In this document: positions 15,945 to 25,626 of the stretch, one piece after another
Layout: every line of letters starts with the position of its first letter
Position numbering within the stretch: position 1 is the stretch's first letter
Assembly: GCF_014201145.1 (NCBI RefSeq)
Contig: NZ_JACHDP010000001.1
Span: 6,820,001 to 6,884,000, forward strand
DNA: 64,000 nt
From: Micromonospora parathelypteridis
GTDB taxonomy: Bacteria > Actinomycetota > Actinomycetes > Mycobacteriales > Micromonosporaceae
Direction of reading: 5' to 3'
Program-made: the position numbers and the translations under genes
The notes under the pieces: generated by a model
The model's input: the letters and a program-made list of their open reading frames with translations, nothing else
Database searches by the model: none
Told to the model about the DNA's origin: nothing

Positions 15945-16744
15945 CGCGCGTGCCGCAGGGCCCAGTCGAGGGCGTCGTCGGCGATCTGTTGCCAACCCTG
16001 CTGCGCGGGCAGCAGGTGTGCGTACCCGTCGTAGAGCTGGACCTCGGTGATGGTGTTGTCGGCCTTGTAGTGCGCGGCGTTGGAGCGCTGCACGCTGGGC
16101 GGCATGATGTGGTCTTCGGAGCCGGAGATGAACAGCAGCGGCGCGCGCTGGTCGTTGTGGTAGTTGACGGCGATGTCCTGCGGGCCGGGCAGCAGGTTGG
16201 CCAGGACGCTGTCCCAGAGGATGCCGCCGGCGGCGGGGATGGCGTAGCGCTCGTACAGGGCGCGGGCCTCGTCCTCGGCGAAGGTGTTGGTGAACGCGTA
16301 GTTCCACTGCTCGAAGGTGAACCCGACGGCCCGGTGCCGGTTGGCTGGGTTCTTCAGCACCGGGAAGGTGGAGCGGAGCTGCGAGAAGGGGATCACCTTG
16401 ACGCCTTCGGTGGGCGCCGAGTTGAGGGCGACCGCCGAGGCGCCGTACCCCCGGTCGAGCAGCACCTGGGTGAACGCCCCGCCGGCGGAGTGGCCCATGA
16501 TGATCGGCGGCGTGGGTAGCGCTTCGACCACCGTGCTGAGGTGCTCGATGACCTGCGGTGCGGTCAGCGTCTCCAGCGGGCTGGGGTCGGCGTTGATCGC
16601 CTCGACCTCGACTTCCAGCCCCGGGTACGTGGGGGTGATCACTCGGAAGCCTTTGGCCTGGTAGTGGGTGACCCAGTGTTCCCAGCTGCGGGGGGTGACC
16701 CAGAATCCGTGGATGAGCACGATCGTGTCCGGCGTGTCGCTCAT
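15941..16744 (-). CDS. Alpha/beta hydrolase
   Basis: 267 aa, no signal peptide. VLIHGFWVTPRSWEHW supplies the oxyanion HG motif; GHSAGG is the nucleophile elbow (Ser about 97); Asp in SGSEDHIMPP and His in YDGYAHLLPA complete a triad. Resembles actinobacterial lysophospholipase/esterase-type hydrolases. It is upstream of and coupled to the MBL hydrolase, suggesting they treat the same or successive substrates. Confidence 0.85.
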   Translation of the reverse strand: MSDTPDTIVLIHGFWVTPRSWEHWVTHYQAKGFRVITPTYPGLEVEVEAINADPSPLETLTAPQVIEHLSTVVEALPTPPIIMGHSAGGAFTQVLLDRGYGASAVALNSAPTEGVKVIPFSQLRSTFPVLKNPANRHRAVGFTFEQWNYAFTNTFAEDEARALYERYAIPAAGGILWDSVLANLLPGPQDIAVNYHNDQRAPLLFISGSEDHIMPPSVQRSNAAHYKADNTITEVQLYDGYAHLLPAQQGWQQIADDALDWALRHAR

Positions 16745-16852
16745 GGTCAGCTCCGTGGTGTCGGGGGTGGCGATGGCGCGTCGGCGGTGGTGTCGGTGCG
16801 TCCACCCTAGACATTCGTGACCCGCGATGGCGGCTTTACCGCGAGTCGACTC

Positions 16853-17632
16853 TCAGCCGAGGTCGACGAGCAGGGGCCGGTGGTCGGAGACGGTGGACGG
16901 CGGCGCGGTGACGGCCCGCACGGGTGGGAGCTGGTCGAGGGCGTGCCGGTCGGCGAGGATGTGGTCGAGTTGGACGCGGGGCTGCCCGGAGGGGTAGGTG
17001 GGGCGTCGGCCCAGGGGGTGCCAGCCGGAGATGAGCCGGGCCGGGCCCGCGGGCAGGTTGAGGTCGCCGAGCAGGACGCGGGGGGCGGGCAGCGCCCGCA
17101 GGGCGCGGACGGTCTGGCGGAGTTGGCGGGCGTTCCAGCCGGGCACGAAGGACAGGTGGGTCGCGGCGACGGTGAGCGGGCCGTGTGGGGTGTCCAGGAT
17201 GGCGGCGAGGACGACGCGAGGTTCGTCGTGCAGCAGGATGAGGCCGCCGCGGGGGCCGGGGACGTAGACCGGTGAGCGGACGGGGGCGGGTTTGAGCCGG
17301 GTGACGTGCCAACTGCGGACCGGGTGTCGGCTGATCAGGCCGATGCCGTAGCAGGGTTCGCCGTGCCCGTCGTCGTCGTGGCGCAGCGGGCGGAACTGTT
17401 CGCCGGGGGTGCCGACGAGGGCAGCGGCGAAGCGGTGCTGGGGTGCGTCGAGGGCGCGGGCGGCGATGGCGGTGAGGTCGAGGTTGCCGCTGCGGTGCTG
17501 GTCGCGGTCGACCTCCTGCAGGGCGAGCACGTCGGCGTCGAGGGCGCGTACGGCGGCGGCGAGCCGGTCGGAGTTGACGAGCCCGTCGGTGAGGGATCGT
17601 CCGTGCAGCAGGTTGAAGGTGGCCAGGCGCAC
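16853..17632 (-). CDS. Endonuclease/exonuclease/phosphatase (EEP) family protein
   Basis: 259 aa, single domain. Motifs of the EEP fold are in order: ATFNLLHG (Asn), ALQEVDRDQ (metal Glu), THLSFVPGWNARQ (His), LLGDLNLP (Asp-x-Asn), LDHILAD and VSDHRPLLVDL (final Asp-His). It cleaves phosphodiesters or phosphomonoesters using a metal; the substrate (DNA, lipid or nucleotide) is not deducible. The GTG start at 17632 overlaps a GGAG, and an in-frame stop lies 4 codons upstream, so the start is fixed within a few codons. Confidence 0.85.
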   Translation of the reverse strand: MRLATFNLLHGRSLTDGLVNSDRLAAAVRALDADVLALQEVDRDQHRSGNLDLTAIAARALDAPQHRFAAALVGTPGEQFRPLRHDDDGHGEPCYGIGLISRHPVRSWHVTRLKPAPVRSPVYVPGPRGGLILLHDEPRVVLAAILDTPHGPLTVAATHLSFVPGWNARQLRQTVRALRALPAPRVLLGDLNLPAGPARLISGWHPLGRRPTYPSGQPRVQLDHILADRHALDQLPPVRAVTAPPSTVSDHRPLLVDLG

Positions 17633-17670
17633 TCCTGCACCTTACGTGCCCGTGACATGGTTGCCCGGTG

Positions 17671-17754
17671 GTGAAGGTGCTGCTGTGTTCCATGCTGGTG
17701 TTCGTGGCGGTTGGCGCGTTGGGGGTGTGGTTGCGGCGTACGCGGGGTCGCTGA
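17671..17754 (+). CDS. Possible 27-aa single-pass membrane peptide
   Basis: A short reading frame, GTG to TGA, encodes a hydrophobic core (LLCSMLVFVAVGALGVWL) followed by RRTRGR, the classic shape of a small inner-membrane peptide. There is no evident ribosome site, so this is tentative. It lies between the divergent EEP gene and the TauE gene, where an otherwise empty 180-bp gap would be. Confidence 0.3.
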   Translation: MKVLLCSMLVFVAVGALGVWLRRTRGR

Positions 17755-17816
17755 CCGGGTGAGGCTGGCCACTCCGGTGCCGGTCGGGGGTGCCCCGGTG
17801 GGGAGAATTGCCGTCC

Positions 17817-18590
17817 GTGGACGCCGTATCGCTGAGTACTCTGCTGGCCGCTGCCGCGATGGCCGGGTGGGTCGACGCCGTGGTCGGCGGTGGGGGGTTG
17901 TTGCTGCTGCCGGCGTTGCTGGTGGCCGCCCCGGGGTTGCCGGTGGCGACCGCGTTGGGCACGAACAAGCTGGCCGCGATCTTCGGTACGGCCACGGCGG
18001 CGGCGACGTACGCCCGGCGGACCAAGGTCGACTGGCGGGTGGTGGCGCCGGCGGCGGGGCTGGCGGTCCTCAGCGCGGGTGTGGGCGCCGCGCTCGCCGG
18101 GGCGGTGCCGGCGTCGGCGTACCGGCCGGTGGTGCTGGTCGTGCTGGTGGCGGTGGCGGTGTTCGTGCTGCTGCGCCCCCGGCTGGGGGTGGTGGCGGTG
18201 CCGCAGCGGCGTACCCCGGTGCGGGTGGCGGCGGCGATCGCGGTGGCCGGGGTGGGCATCGCCCTGTACGACGGGTTGATCGGTCCGGGCACCGGCACGT
18301 TTCTGGTGTTGGCGTTCACCGCGCTGGTGGGCGCGGACTTCGTGCACGGCTCGGCGATGGCGAAGGTCGTCAACGCGGGTACGAATCTGGGTGCGCTGGT
18401 GGTGTTCGGGGTGACCGGGCACGTGTGGTGGTTGCTGGGCGCGGGGATGGCGGTGTGCAACATCGCCGGCGCGGTGTTGGGGGCGCGGATGGCGTTGCGC
18501 CGCGGGTCGGGTTTCGTGCGGGTGGTGCTGCTGGTGGTGGTGGTCGCGTTGGTCGCGAAGCTCGGTCATGACCAGTGGGTGGCCCGCTGA
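17817..18590 (+). CDS. TauE/SafE family membrane transporter
   Basis: About 257 aa with 7-8 predicted membrane helices. The N-terminal half repeats the family pattern (AGWVDAVVGGGGLLLLPALL, then ALGTNKLAAIFGT), echoed in the second half (DGLIGPGTGTFLVLAF and AKVVNAGTNLGAL). This family exports or imports sulfur-containing anions such as sulfite or sulfoacetate; the substrate is not known here. The start is uncertain (GTG 17817, TTG 17808 or GTG 17790; GGGAG is at 17801-17805). Its stop overlaps the start of the GNAT gene (TGATG). Confidence 0.85.
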   Translation: MDAVSLSTLLAAAAMAGWVDAVVGGGGLLLLPALLVAAPGLPVATALGTNKLAAIFGTATAAATYARRTKVDWRVVAPAAGLAVLSAGVGAALAGAVPASAYRPVVLVVLVAVAVFVLLRPRLGVVAVPQRRTPVRVAAAIAVAGVGIALYDGLIGPGTGTFLVLAFTALVGADFVHGSAMAKVVNAGTNLGALVVFGVTGHVWWLLGAGMAVCNIAGAVLGARMALRRGSGFVRVVLLVVVVALVAKLGHDQWVAR

Positions 18591-19375
18591 TGCCGGTGCG
18601 GGCCGAGCACGACCGTGCGGTGCTGGCGCGGTTGCTGGGGCGTGACCCGGTGCTGCACGCCTACCAGTTGGGCGACCTGGACGACTTCTTCTGGCCGTAC
18701 ACGTCGTGGTTCCGCCGGGGTGAGCAGGTCGCGTTGCTGTACCACGGGGTCGACCTGCCGACGCTGCTGGCGTTCGCTGCGCCGGCGGACACGGGGTCGC
18801 TGGCGGTGTTGCTGGCGGAGATGGCGCCGGTGCTGCCGGCCCGGCTGTACGCGCACCTGTCCCCCGGTCTGGCCGATGCTCTGGCCGGGTCGTTCCGGTT
18901 GGCTTCCGGTGGCCGGCACCACCGGATGGCGTTGACCGACCCGGCGCGGTTGGGCGTGGTGGCCCCGGCGGGTGTGGTGCTCGGCGCGGCGGACCTGCCG
19001 CAGGTGCGTGAGTTGTACGCGCAGGCGTACCCCGGTAACTGGTTCGACGAGCGGATGCTGCAGACCGGGCAGTACCTGGGCGTACGCGAGGGCGGCACGC
19101 TGGTCGCGGTGGCCGGGGTGCACGTGTTCTCGCCGGCGTACCGGGTGGCGGCCCTGGGCAACGTCACGACGCATCCGCGCTGGCGGGGGCGGGGGCTGGG
19201 CGCGTCGGTGGTGGCGGCGTTGTGCGCCCGGCTGCGGGAGAGCGTCGAGCACGTCACGCTGAACGTGAAGGCGGACAACGTGGCCGCGGTGCGCCTGTAC
19301 GAGCGGGTGGGTTTCACCCGCGTCGCCGACTACGACGAGTGGACGTTGACCGCTCTAGCGGCGGCGGCTGGGTGA
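18590..19375 (+). CDS. GNAT family N-acetyltransferase
   Basis: 261 aa. The C-terminal half holds the acetyl-CoA site: GNVTTHPRWRGRGLGASVVAAL (R-x-x-G-x-G/A loop) and LNVKADNVAAVRLYERVGFT. The N-terminal 120 residues form the extra domain seen in GNATs related to ribosomal-protein or small-molecule acetylases. It is coupled to the TauE gene by a 1-bp TGATG overlap and its 3' end overlaps peptide deformylase on the other strand by 21 bp. Confidence 0.88.
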   Translation: MPVRAEHDRAVLARLLGRDPVLHAYQLGDLDDFFWPYTSWFRRGEQVALLYHGVDLPTLLAFAAPADTGSLAVLLAEMAPVLPARLYAHLSPGLADALAGSFRLASGGRHHRMALTDPARLGVVAPAGVVLGAADLPQVRELYAQAYPGNWFDERMLQTGQYLGVREGGTLVAVAGVHVFSPAYRVAALGNVTTHPRWRGRGLGASVVAALCARLRESVEHVTLNVKADNVAAVRLYERVGFTRVADYDEWTLTALAAAAG

Positions 19376-19864
19376 GTCGAAGCGGCCGGCGCGGATCTCG
19401 CGCAGGGCGCGGCGGCGGGTGTCGCCACGCAGGGTGTCGACGTAGAGGGTGCCGCGCAGGTGGTCGGTCTCGTGTTGCAGGGCGCGGGCGAGGAACCCGG
19501 TGCCGGTGATGCTGAGCGGCTCACCGTGCTGGTCGACGCCGTGGGCGGTGGCGTGCAGGGCCCGTACGGTCGGGAAGTACAGCCCGGGGATGGACAGGCA
19601 GCCCTCTTCGTCGTCCTGGACGTCGTCGGACAGCTCCAGGGTCGGGTTGATCAGGTGGCCGCGGTGCCCGTCGGCGTCGTAGACGAACACCTGGGCGCTG
19701 ACGCCGATCTGCGGTGCGGCGACGCCGGCGCGGCCGGGTTCGCCGAGCAGGGTGTCCATCAGGTCGGTGACGAGGGCACGCAGCTCGGCGTCGAAGGTGG
19801 TGACCGGCTCGCACTCGGTCCGCAGGACGGGGTCGCCGATGATCCGGATGGGCCGCATGGTCAT
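19355..19864 (-). CDS. def: Peptide deformylase
   Basis: 169 aa, usual length. All three deformylase motifs are present: GVAAPQIG, EGCLSIPG (metal Cys) and QHETDHLRG (HExxH). It removes the formyl group from the N-terminal Met of new proteins. Two ATGs start the frame (19864 and 19858). Since actinomycetes often have more than one deformylase, it could be the main or a secondary copy. Confidence 0.95.
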   Translation of the reverse strand: MTMRPIRIIGDPVLRTECEPVTTFDAELRALVTDLMDTLLGEPGRAGVAAPQIGVSAQVFVYDADGHRGHLINPTLELSDDVQDDEEGCLSIPGLYFPTVRALHATAHGVDQHGEPLSITGTGFLARALQHETDHLRGTLYVDTLRGDTRRRALREIRAGRFDSPSRRR

Positions 19865-19895
19865 GCCGGTCAGCGTATCGCCGGTGGCGCCGGGG

Positions 19896-21089
19896 TCAGC
19901 GTCCGGCCAGGGCGGCGCGGATCGGGGCGGTCTTCGCGGCGGCTTCGGCGACCTCGGCGTACGCGTCGCTGTCCCAGGTGATGCCGCCGCCGGCCCAGGT
20001 GTGCAGCAACTCGGCGTCGGCGGCGGCGGTGCGGATGGTCAGGCCGAGGTCGACGCGGCCGGGGGCGACCCAGCCCAACGCGCCCATGCTGGCACCCCGA
20101 CCGACGGGTTCGAGGGCGTTGATCTGGGTCAGGGCGGCGTGTTTCGGCGCGCCGGTGACGGAGCCGCCGGGGCAGGTGGCGCGCAGCAGGTCGGCGAGGC
20201 CGAGGCCGTCGGCGGCGGCGGCGCGTACGGTCGACTCGGCCTGCCACAGGTCGCACCAGCGGCGTACGGCGAACAGGTCGTCGACGCGAACGGTGCCGGT
20301 GCGGGCGATGCGGGCGAGGTCGTTGCGTTCCAGGTCGACGATCATGATGTGTTCGGCGCGTTCCTTGGCGCTGGCGATCAGCTCGCTGCGGCCGGCGGCG
20401 GTGGCCGGGCGGGTGCCCTTGATGGGGCGGGTGATCAGCTGCCCGTCGGTGACTTCGACGAGGGTTTCCGGGGAGGCGCAGCCGATCGCCCAGCCGTCGC
20501 CGGTGAGCACACCGCCGTAGCGGGCCCCGGGGAGCGCGCCGAGGCGGCTCAGGGCGGGCAGTGGGTCACCGGTGTAGCGGGCGGCGGCGTGCCCGACGAG
20601 GTTGGTCTGGTAGACGTCGCCGCGGCCGATGGCGGCGCGGACCGCGTCGACGGCGTCGGCGTGCTGGCGAGGTGTCCAGCTCTCGGTCCACGCGCCGAGC
20701 CACCACGGCGATGGTGGGCCGGCCGCGGTGACCCGGGGACGGCCGTGGTCGTAGACGACCACGGTGAGGTCGGGCAGCGCCGGCGCGGGCTCGGGCGCCG
20801 TGGTGGGTGCGCCGGCCAGGTACGCCCCGGCCGCGGCGGACAGGTAGAGCGCGGCGCCGCAGGCCCCGGTGTCGTGGTGGGCGGGGGCGGGTCGGGTCAG
20901 GTCGTGCAGGGGCAGGCCGTGCGCGGCGAGGAATTCCTCGGCCAGTGCGGCGGGGTCGCCGCCGTCGCCGAGGCGCCACTGCAGGCGGGCGCGTTCGGTG
21001 AGCGCGCCTCGGCACGCGGCCGGTGCCGCGGGTACATCGACCAGCATTTGTGGGAGCGTTTCCACGCCGTACGGTCCGACCTTCCTCAT
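19896..21089 (-). CDS. pabB: Aminodeoxychorismate synthase component I
   Basis: 397 aa chorismate-binding enzyme. It shows ITRPIKGTRPA (the Lys of PIKGT is the mark of ADC synthases, against Ala in anthranilate synthase), RNDLARI, CPGGSVTGAPK and RGASMGALGWV. It makes 4-amino-4-deoxychorismate with PabA for folate. It is shorter than E. coli PabB, so the N-terminal domain is reduced. No pabA or pabC is next to it. The start (ATG 21089) has a weak GAGGAAGG context and may lie a few codons further in. Confidence 0.9.
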   Translation of the reverse strand: MRKVGPYGVETLPQMLVDVPAAPAACRGALTERARLQWRLGDGGDPAALAEEFLAAHGLPLHDLTRPAPAHHDTGACGAALYLSAAAGAYLAGAPTTAPEPAPALPDLTVVVYDHGRPRVTAAGPPSPWWLGAWTESWTPRQHADAVDAVRAAIGRGDVYQTNLVGHAAARYTGDPLPALSRLGALPGARYGGVLTGDGWAIGCASPETLVEVTDGQLITRPIKGTRPATAAGRSELIASAKERAEHIMIVDLERNDLARIARTGTVRVDDLFAVRRWCDLWQAESTVRAAAADGLGLADLLRATCPGGSVTGAPKHAALTQINALEPVGRGASMGALGWVAPGRVDLGLTIRTAAADAELLHTWAGGGITWDSDAYAEVAEAAAKTAPIRAALAGR

Positions 21090-21212
21090 CCGTTCAGTGG
21101 ATTTCCCGTGCGCCAGGCCGACACCTGCTCGATGCTGGACACTTTCGCTTGGTACTGTGCGTCACTGGTCATGTGAACCATGACACAGTGCCCCCACAGT
21201 CCGGAGACCCTG

Positions 21213-21413
21213 ATGTGCCAGCACCAACCGACCTGCCCCTCCGCTGAAGCCACCGACCGGGAAGCCGCACGGGTCCTCGCCTGCTTCCGTGAGCAGGGCT
21301 GGAGCCTGCTCTGCAACGGTGTGATCGTCTTCGAGGACACCGGCGAGCTGCTCCCCGACGGCAGCAGCATCGCACCGCACCGCGGCCCCGCCCGCCACGC
21401 CCTCGTGGCCTGA
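21213..21413 (+). CDS. DUF5999 family protein
   Basis: 66 aa, small conserved actinobacterial protein of unknown role. It begins MCQHQPTCPSAEATDREAA with Cys/His pairs, followed by a compact VLACFREQGWSLLCNGVIVF-type core and ends soon after FEDTGELLPDG. ATG at 21213 is chosen because GGAG lies seven bases upstream; an in-frame ATG 33 bp earlier is less likely. It is divergent from pabB. Confidence 0.85.
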   Translation: MCQHQPTCPSAEATDREAARVLACFREQGWSLLCNGVIVFEDTGELLPDGSSIAPHRGPARHALVA

Positions 21414-21556
21414 TCGACCACCCAGCGTCACCAGATAGCCGCCGTCGACCCAGGCTAGTCCCCCGGTAAGGGACGTCCCCGCCCAGGTCGCGGCGCCCGC
21501 CGGGGCGGCCACACCGCCCGCCCCGGCTCGCCCGTGGTCAGTCCCGGGACGCCTCC

Positions 21557-21608
21557 GGCGTCGTCAGTCCTCGAACGCCTCCGGCGTCGTCAGTCCTCGA
21601 ACGCCTCC
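21557..21608. repeat. 26-bp tandem duplication across the gcvP stop codon
   Basis: Two exact 26-bp units (21557-21582 and 21583-21608) cover the last codons of gcvP and its stop; a third, degenerate half unit lies just beyond (about 21539-21556). Each unit repeats the sequence coding for the end of GcvP and its TGA. Confidence 0.8.
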
Positions 21609-24412
21609 GGCGACGGGCACGAGCAGACCAGGTTCCGGTCGCCGTACGCGCCGTCGATCCGCCGCACCGGCGGCCAGTACTTTCCGGCCCGGTCCACCCC
21701 GGCCGGGTACGCGCCCACCGACCGCGGGTACGGGTGCGGCCACTCGTCACCGCTGACCATCGCCGCGGTGTGCGGCGCGTTGGCCAGGGGGTTGTCCCCG
21801 GCCGGCCACGCCCCGGAACCCACCTGCTCGATCTCGGCCCGGATCGCGATCATCGCCGCGCAGAACCGGTCCAGCTCGGCCAGGTCCTCACTCTCGGTCG
21901 GCTCCACCATCAGCGTCCCCGCCACCGGGAACGACATCGTCGGCGCGTGGAAGCCGTAGTCGATCAGCCGCTTCGCCACGTCGTCGACGCTCACCCCGGT
22001 CGCCTTCGTCAACGGCCGCAGGTCGAGGATGCACTCGTGCGCCACCAGGCCCTTGTTGCCGGCGTACAGCACCGGGAAGTGCCCCCGCAGCCGCGCCGCC
22101 ACGTAGTTCGCCGCGAGGACCGCCACACCGGTCGCCCGGGTCAGCCCGGCCGCGCCCATCATCCGCAGGTACGCCCACGGAATCGGCAGGATCCCCGCCG
22201 ACCCGTACTTCGCCGCCGAGATCGCCGGCGTCGCGTCCGCGTGCGTGCCCAGCGGGTCACCCGGCAGGAACGGCGCCAGGTGCGCGCGCACCGCCACCGG
22301 ACCCACGCCGGGGCCGCCGCCACCGTGCGGGATGCAGAACGTCTTGTGCAGGTTCAGGTGCGACACGTCCGCCCCGAACTTGCCCGGCTTCGCGAAACCG
22401 ACAAGCGCGTTGAGGTTCGCCCCGTCGACGTACACCTGACCACCGGCGTCGTGGACCTTCGCGCACAGCGACGCGATGCCCGTCTCGTACACCCCGTGCG
22501 TCGACGGGTACGTCACCATGATCCCGGCGAGCGCGTTCCGATGCTTCTCGATCTTCGCGTCCAGGTCGACCAGGTCGACGTTGCCGTCGTCGTCGCAGGC
22601 CACCACGACGACCCGCATGCCGGCCATCACCGCCGACGCCGCGTTCGTGCCGTGCGCCGACGACGGGATCAGGCACACGTCGCGGTGCGACTCACCCCGC
22701 GACGCGTGGTACGAGCGGATCGCCAGCAACCCGGCCAGCTCACCCTGCGACCCGGCGTTGGGCTGCACACTGACCGCGTCGTAGCCGGTCACCTCCGCCA
22801 GCCACGACTCCAGCTGGCCGATCATCTCCCGGTACCCGACGGTCTGGTCGTCCGGCGCGAACGGGTGGATGTGCGCGAACTCCGCCCAGCTGACCGGCTC
22901 CATCTCCGTGGTGGCGTTCAGCTTCATCGTGCACGACCCGAGCGGGATCATGCCCCGGTCCAGGGCGTAGTCGAAGTCCGACAACCGCCGCAGGTAGCGC
23001 AGCATCGCCGTCTCCGAGTGGTGGCTGCGGAACACCGGGTGGGTCAGGAAGTCGCTGCTGCGGCGCAGGCCGGTCGGCAGGGTCGGGTCGACGGCGCCGT
23101 CGAAGCTCGGCACACCGAACGCCTCCCACACCGCCGCCAGGTGCGCCACGGTCGTCGTCTCGTCGCACGACACACCCACCCGGTCGGCGTCGACCAGCCG
23201 CAGGTTCACGCCCCGCTCGGCGGCCGCCGCGACGACCTGCGCCGCCCGGCCCGGCACCCGCGCGGTGACGGTGTCGAAGAACGCGACGTCCGCGACGTCC
23301 ACGCCCCCGGCGAGCAGCCCGGCCGCGAGCCGCGCCGCCATGTCATGGGTACGCGTCGCGATGTCGCGCAGCCCGTCCGGGCCGTGGTAGACCGCGTACA
23401 TGCCGGCCATCACCGCGAGCAGCACCTGCGCGGTGCAGATGTTGCTGGTCGCCTTCTCCCGCCGGATGTGCTGCTCACGGGTCTGCAACGCCAGCCGGTA
23501 GGCCGGGTTGCCGTCCGCGTCGCGCGACACCCCGACCAGGCGCCCGGGCAGCATCCGCTCCAGGCCCGAGCGCACCGCCAGGTAACCGGCGTGCGGCCCA
23601 CCGAAGCCCATGGGTACGCCGAAACGCTGCGTGGTGCCGGCGGCGATGTCCGCGCCGATCTCCCCCGGTGCGCGCAGCAGCGTCAACGCCAGCAGGTCCG
23701 CGGCGACGGTCACCAGGGCACCGGCGGCGTGCGCCGCCTCGACGAGCGTCGCGTGGTCGCGCACCGCACCCGACGCGCCGGGGTACTGCAGGTGCAGGCC
23801 GAAGAACTCCGCCGGCAACTCGTCCCGCTCGACGTCGAGGACCCGCACGTCGATGCCGAGCGGCTCCGCCCGGCTGGTGATCACCGCGATGGTCTGCGGC
23901 AACGCGTCGGCGTCGACGACGTACACGCCGCTCTTGCTCTTGGACGCGCGGCGGGCGAGGGTCATCGCCTCCGCGGCGGCGGTGCCCTCGTCGAGCATGG
24001 AGGCGTTCGCGGTGGCCAACCCGGTCAGGTCGGTGACCATCGTCTGGAAGTTCAGCAGCGCCTCGAGGCGGCCCTGGCTGATCTCCGGCTGGTACGGGGT
24101 GTACGCCGTGTACCAGGCCGGGTCCTCCAGCACGTTACGGCGGATCACCGCCGGGGTGTGCGTGCCGTGGTAACCCAACCCGATCATGGAGACGGCGACG
24201 GTGTTGCGGGCCGCCAGGGCCCGCAGCTCGGCGATCGTCTCGGCCTCGGTGGCCGGGTCCGGCAGGTCGAGGGTGCCGTGCCAGCGGATCACCTCGGGGA
24301 TCGCGGCGTCCATCAGCTCGTCGATCGAGTCGTGCCCGACGACCTCCAGCATCCGGCGCTCATCGTCGGGGCCGGGACCGATGTGACGGGTGGCGAACTG
24401 CTCTACGGTCAT
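21590..24412 (-). CDS. gcvP: Glycine dehydrogenase (decarboxylating), P protein of the glycine cleavage system
   Basis: 940 aa, full length for the fused alpha/beta P protein. The N-terminus has FATRHIGP; the PLP Lys is in [18 protein letters not shown]; other signatures are [13 protein letters not shown] and [11 protein letters not shown]. It decarboxylates glycine and passes the aminomethyl group to lipoyl-GcvH (encoded about 9 kb away at 33.3 kb). ATG at 24412 follows GGGAG by 8 nt. A glycine riboswitch lies in its leader, so it should be induced by glycine. The 3' end carries a tandem duplication. No gcvT in the window. Confidence 0.97.
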   Translation of the reverse strand: MTVEQFATRHIGPGPDDERRMLEVVGHDSIDELMDAAIPEVIRWHGTLDLPDPATEAETIAELRALAARNTVAVSMIGLGYHGTHTPAVIRRNVLEDPAWYTAYTPYQPEISQGRLEALLNFQTMVTDLTGLATANASMLDEGTAAAEAMTLARRASKSKSGVYVVDADALPQTIAVITSRAEPLGIDVRVLDVERDELPAEFFGLHLQYPGASGAVRDHATLVEAAHAAGALVTVAADLLALTLLRAPGEIGADIAAGTTQRFGVPMGFGGPHAGYLAVRSGLERMLPGRLVGVSRDADGNPAYRLALQTREQHIRREKATSNICTAQVLLAVMAGMYAVYHGPDGLRDIATRTHDMAARLAAGLLAGGVDVADVAFFDTVTARVPGRAAQVVAAAAERGVNLRLVDADRVGVSCDETTTVAHLAAVWEAFGVPSFDGAVDPTLPTGLRRSSDFLTHPVFRSHHSETAMLRYLRRLSDFDYALDRGMIPLGSCTMKLNATTEMEPVSWAEFAHIHPFAPDDQTVGYREMIGQLESWLAEVTGYDAVSVQPNAGSQGELAGLLAIRSYHASRGESHRDVCLIPSSAHGTNAASAVMAGMRVVVVACDDDGNVDLVDLDAKIEKHRNALAGIMVTYPSTHGVYETGIASLCAKVHDAGGQVYVDGANLNALVGFAKPGKFGADVSHLNLHKTFCIPHGGGGPGVGPVAVRAHLAPFLPGDPLGTHADATPAISAAKYGSAGILPIPWAYLRMMGAAGLTRATGVAVLAANYVAARLRGHFPVLYAGNKGLVAHECILDLRPLTKATGVSVDDVAKRLIDYGFHAPTMSFPVAGTLMVEPTESEDLAELDRFCAAMIAIRAEIEQVGSGAWPAGDNPLANAPHTAAMVSGDEWPHPYPRSVGAYPAGVDRAGKYWPPVRRIDGAYGDRNLVCSCPSPEAFED

Positions 24413-24490
24413 TGGGGGCACTCCCGGGGCGAGGTCGACGTGTCGGCCTCCCCCTCTGTCGCACCCCACAGGGGCGCTCCACAGTGCCTG

Positions 24491-24581
24491 CCCACGAGGT
24501 CCTTTTGCCTGAGAGGTTCCGGGGAGGATTTGCCCCTTCGGCGCCGCCCTGCGTGCTGTCGGGCGGTCTCTCCCACGTGGG
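24491..24581 (-). promoter_or_regulatory. Glycine riboswitch (gcvT-type aptamer) upstream of gcvP
   Basis: On the minus strand the sequence has the conserved core in order: GGGAGAGACC, GGCGCCGAAGGGGCAA, then CCTCTCAGGCAAAAGGACC. The closing helix P1 pairs CCCACG (24581-24576) with CGTGGG (24496-24491). Only one clear aptamer is visible. Between it and the ATG, GCGCCCC/GGGGTGC (about 24448-24475) can form the hairpin of an expression platform. Confidence 0.92.
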
Positions 24582-24672
24582 TGTTACCGGCATGGTCAAC
24601 GCTACCAGCGCCGGTGTTTCCGGCAGATGTCCTACCCCTGGCCCGTGCACACCGCGCTACACGCCGACAGCG

Positions 24673-25524
24673 TCACACCCCGACCGCCGTCGCGGCGTCA
24701 CCGACGACCCGCGCGGCCAACTCCGGCAACAGCGCACCCAGCGACGCGTCGACGCACACCGTGGCGTGGCCGTCACCACGGGTCGGCCCCTGGTTGACGA
24801 TCGCGACCGGGATGCCCCTTTTCGCCGCCCGAATCACGAAACGGCGCCCGGACATCACCGTCAACGACGACCCGAGCACCAGCAACGACCGGGCCTGCTC
24901 CACGGCCGCGAAGCAACGCGCCACCCGCTGCGCCGGCACCGTCTCACCGAAGAACACCACGTCCGGCTTCAACATCCCGGTGCCGCAGATCCCGCAGTCG
25001 ACCGGCCGGAACGCCGCCACCTGCTCGTCGGGGAGATCAACATCACCGTCCGGGTTCACCGCGGCGACCTGCGCCACGAAGTCCGGGTTGGCCTCGCGCA
25101 GTCGCCGGTCCAACTCCTCCCGGGAGGTCAGGTTGCCGCAGTCCAGGCAGGTCACCTCATCCAGACGACCATGCAACTCGATCACCGACGTGCTGCCGGC
25201 CGCACCGTGCAGACCGTCGACGTTCTGAGTGATCACCGTGTCGACCAGACCGGCGTGCTGCAGCCCCGCCACCGCACGGTGCCCGGCGTTCGGCGCCGCA
25301 CCCGCGATCAACCGCCACCCCAGGTGGCTACGCGCCCAGTAGCGCCGCCGCGCGAGGGGATCCCGGGTGAACGCCTGGAAGGTCATCGGGGTGTGCCGCC
25401 GCGCCACGCCGCTGGGCCCCCGATAATCCGGGATACCCGACTCGGTGGACAGGCCGGCACCGCTGAGCACCACCACCCCGCCACCGTCCAGCAGCGAGGT
25501 CAACGCGTCGAGGCTCTCCGTCAC
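24673..25524 (-). CDS. NAD-dependent protein deacylase, sirtuin family
   Basis: 283 aa Sir2 protein. NAD-site motifs: SGAGLSTESGIPDYRG, TQNVDGLH with the catalytic His in ELHGRL. The zinc site is CLDCG ... CGICG. LVLGSSLTVMS and IPVAIVNQG complete the Rossmann core. It removes acyl groups from protein lysines using NAD+. GTG start at 25524 with GAGGG just before. It is upstream of the gcvP leader in the same direction but separated by the riboswitch region. Confidence 0.93.
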   Translation of the reverse strand: MTESLDALTSLLDGGGVVVLSGAGLSTESGIPDYRGPSGVARRHTPMTFQAFTRDPLARRRYWARSHLGWRLIAGAAPNAGHRAVAGLQHAGLVDTVITQNVDGLHGAAGSTSVIELHGRLDEVTCLDCGNLTSREELDRRLREANPDFVAQVAAVNPDGDVDLPDEQVAAFRPVDCGICGTGMLKPDVVFFGETVPAQRVARCFAAVEQARSLLVLGSSLTVMSGRRFVIRAAKRGIPVAIVNQGPTRGDGHATVCVDASLGALLPELAARVVGDAATAVGV

Positions 25525-25626
25525 CCCTCAATGCTGCCTCAACCCACCCGCCGACGCCGAACCCCGGCAACCGCAGCTCGCTGGGCGGTCGCCGGTCGGG
25601 GTGCCGGCGGCGGGCGGGGTCGCGCG

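Noticed and set aside
21557..21608. Repeat as a transcription terminator
   Set aside because: The units are direct repeats, and no stable hairpin with a T-tract could be drawn from them.
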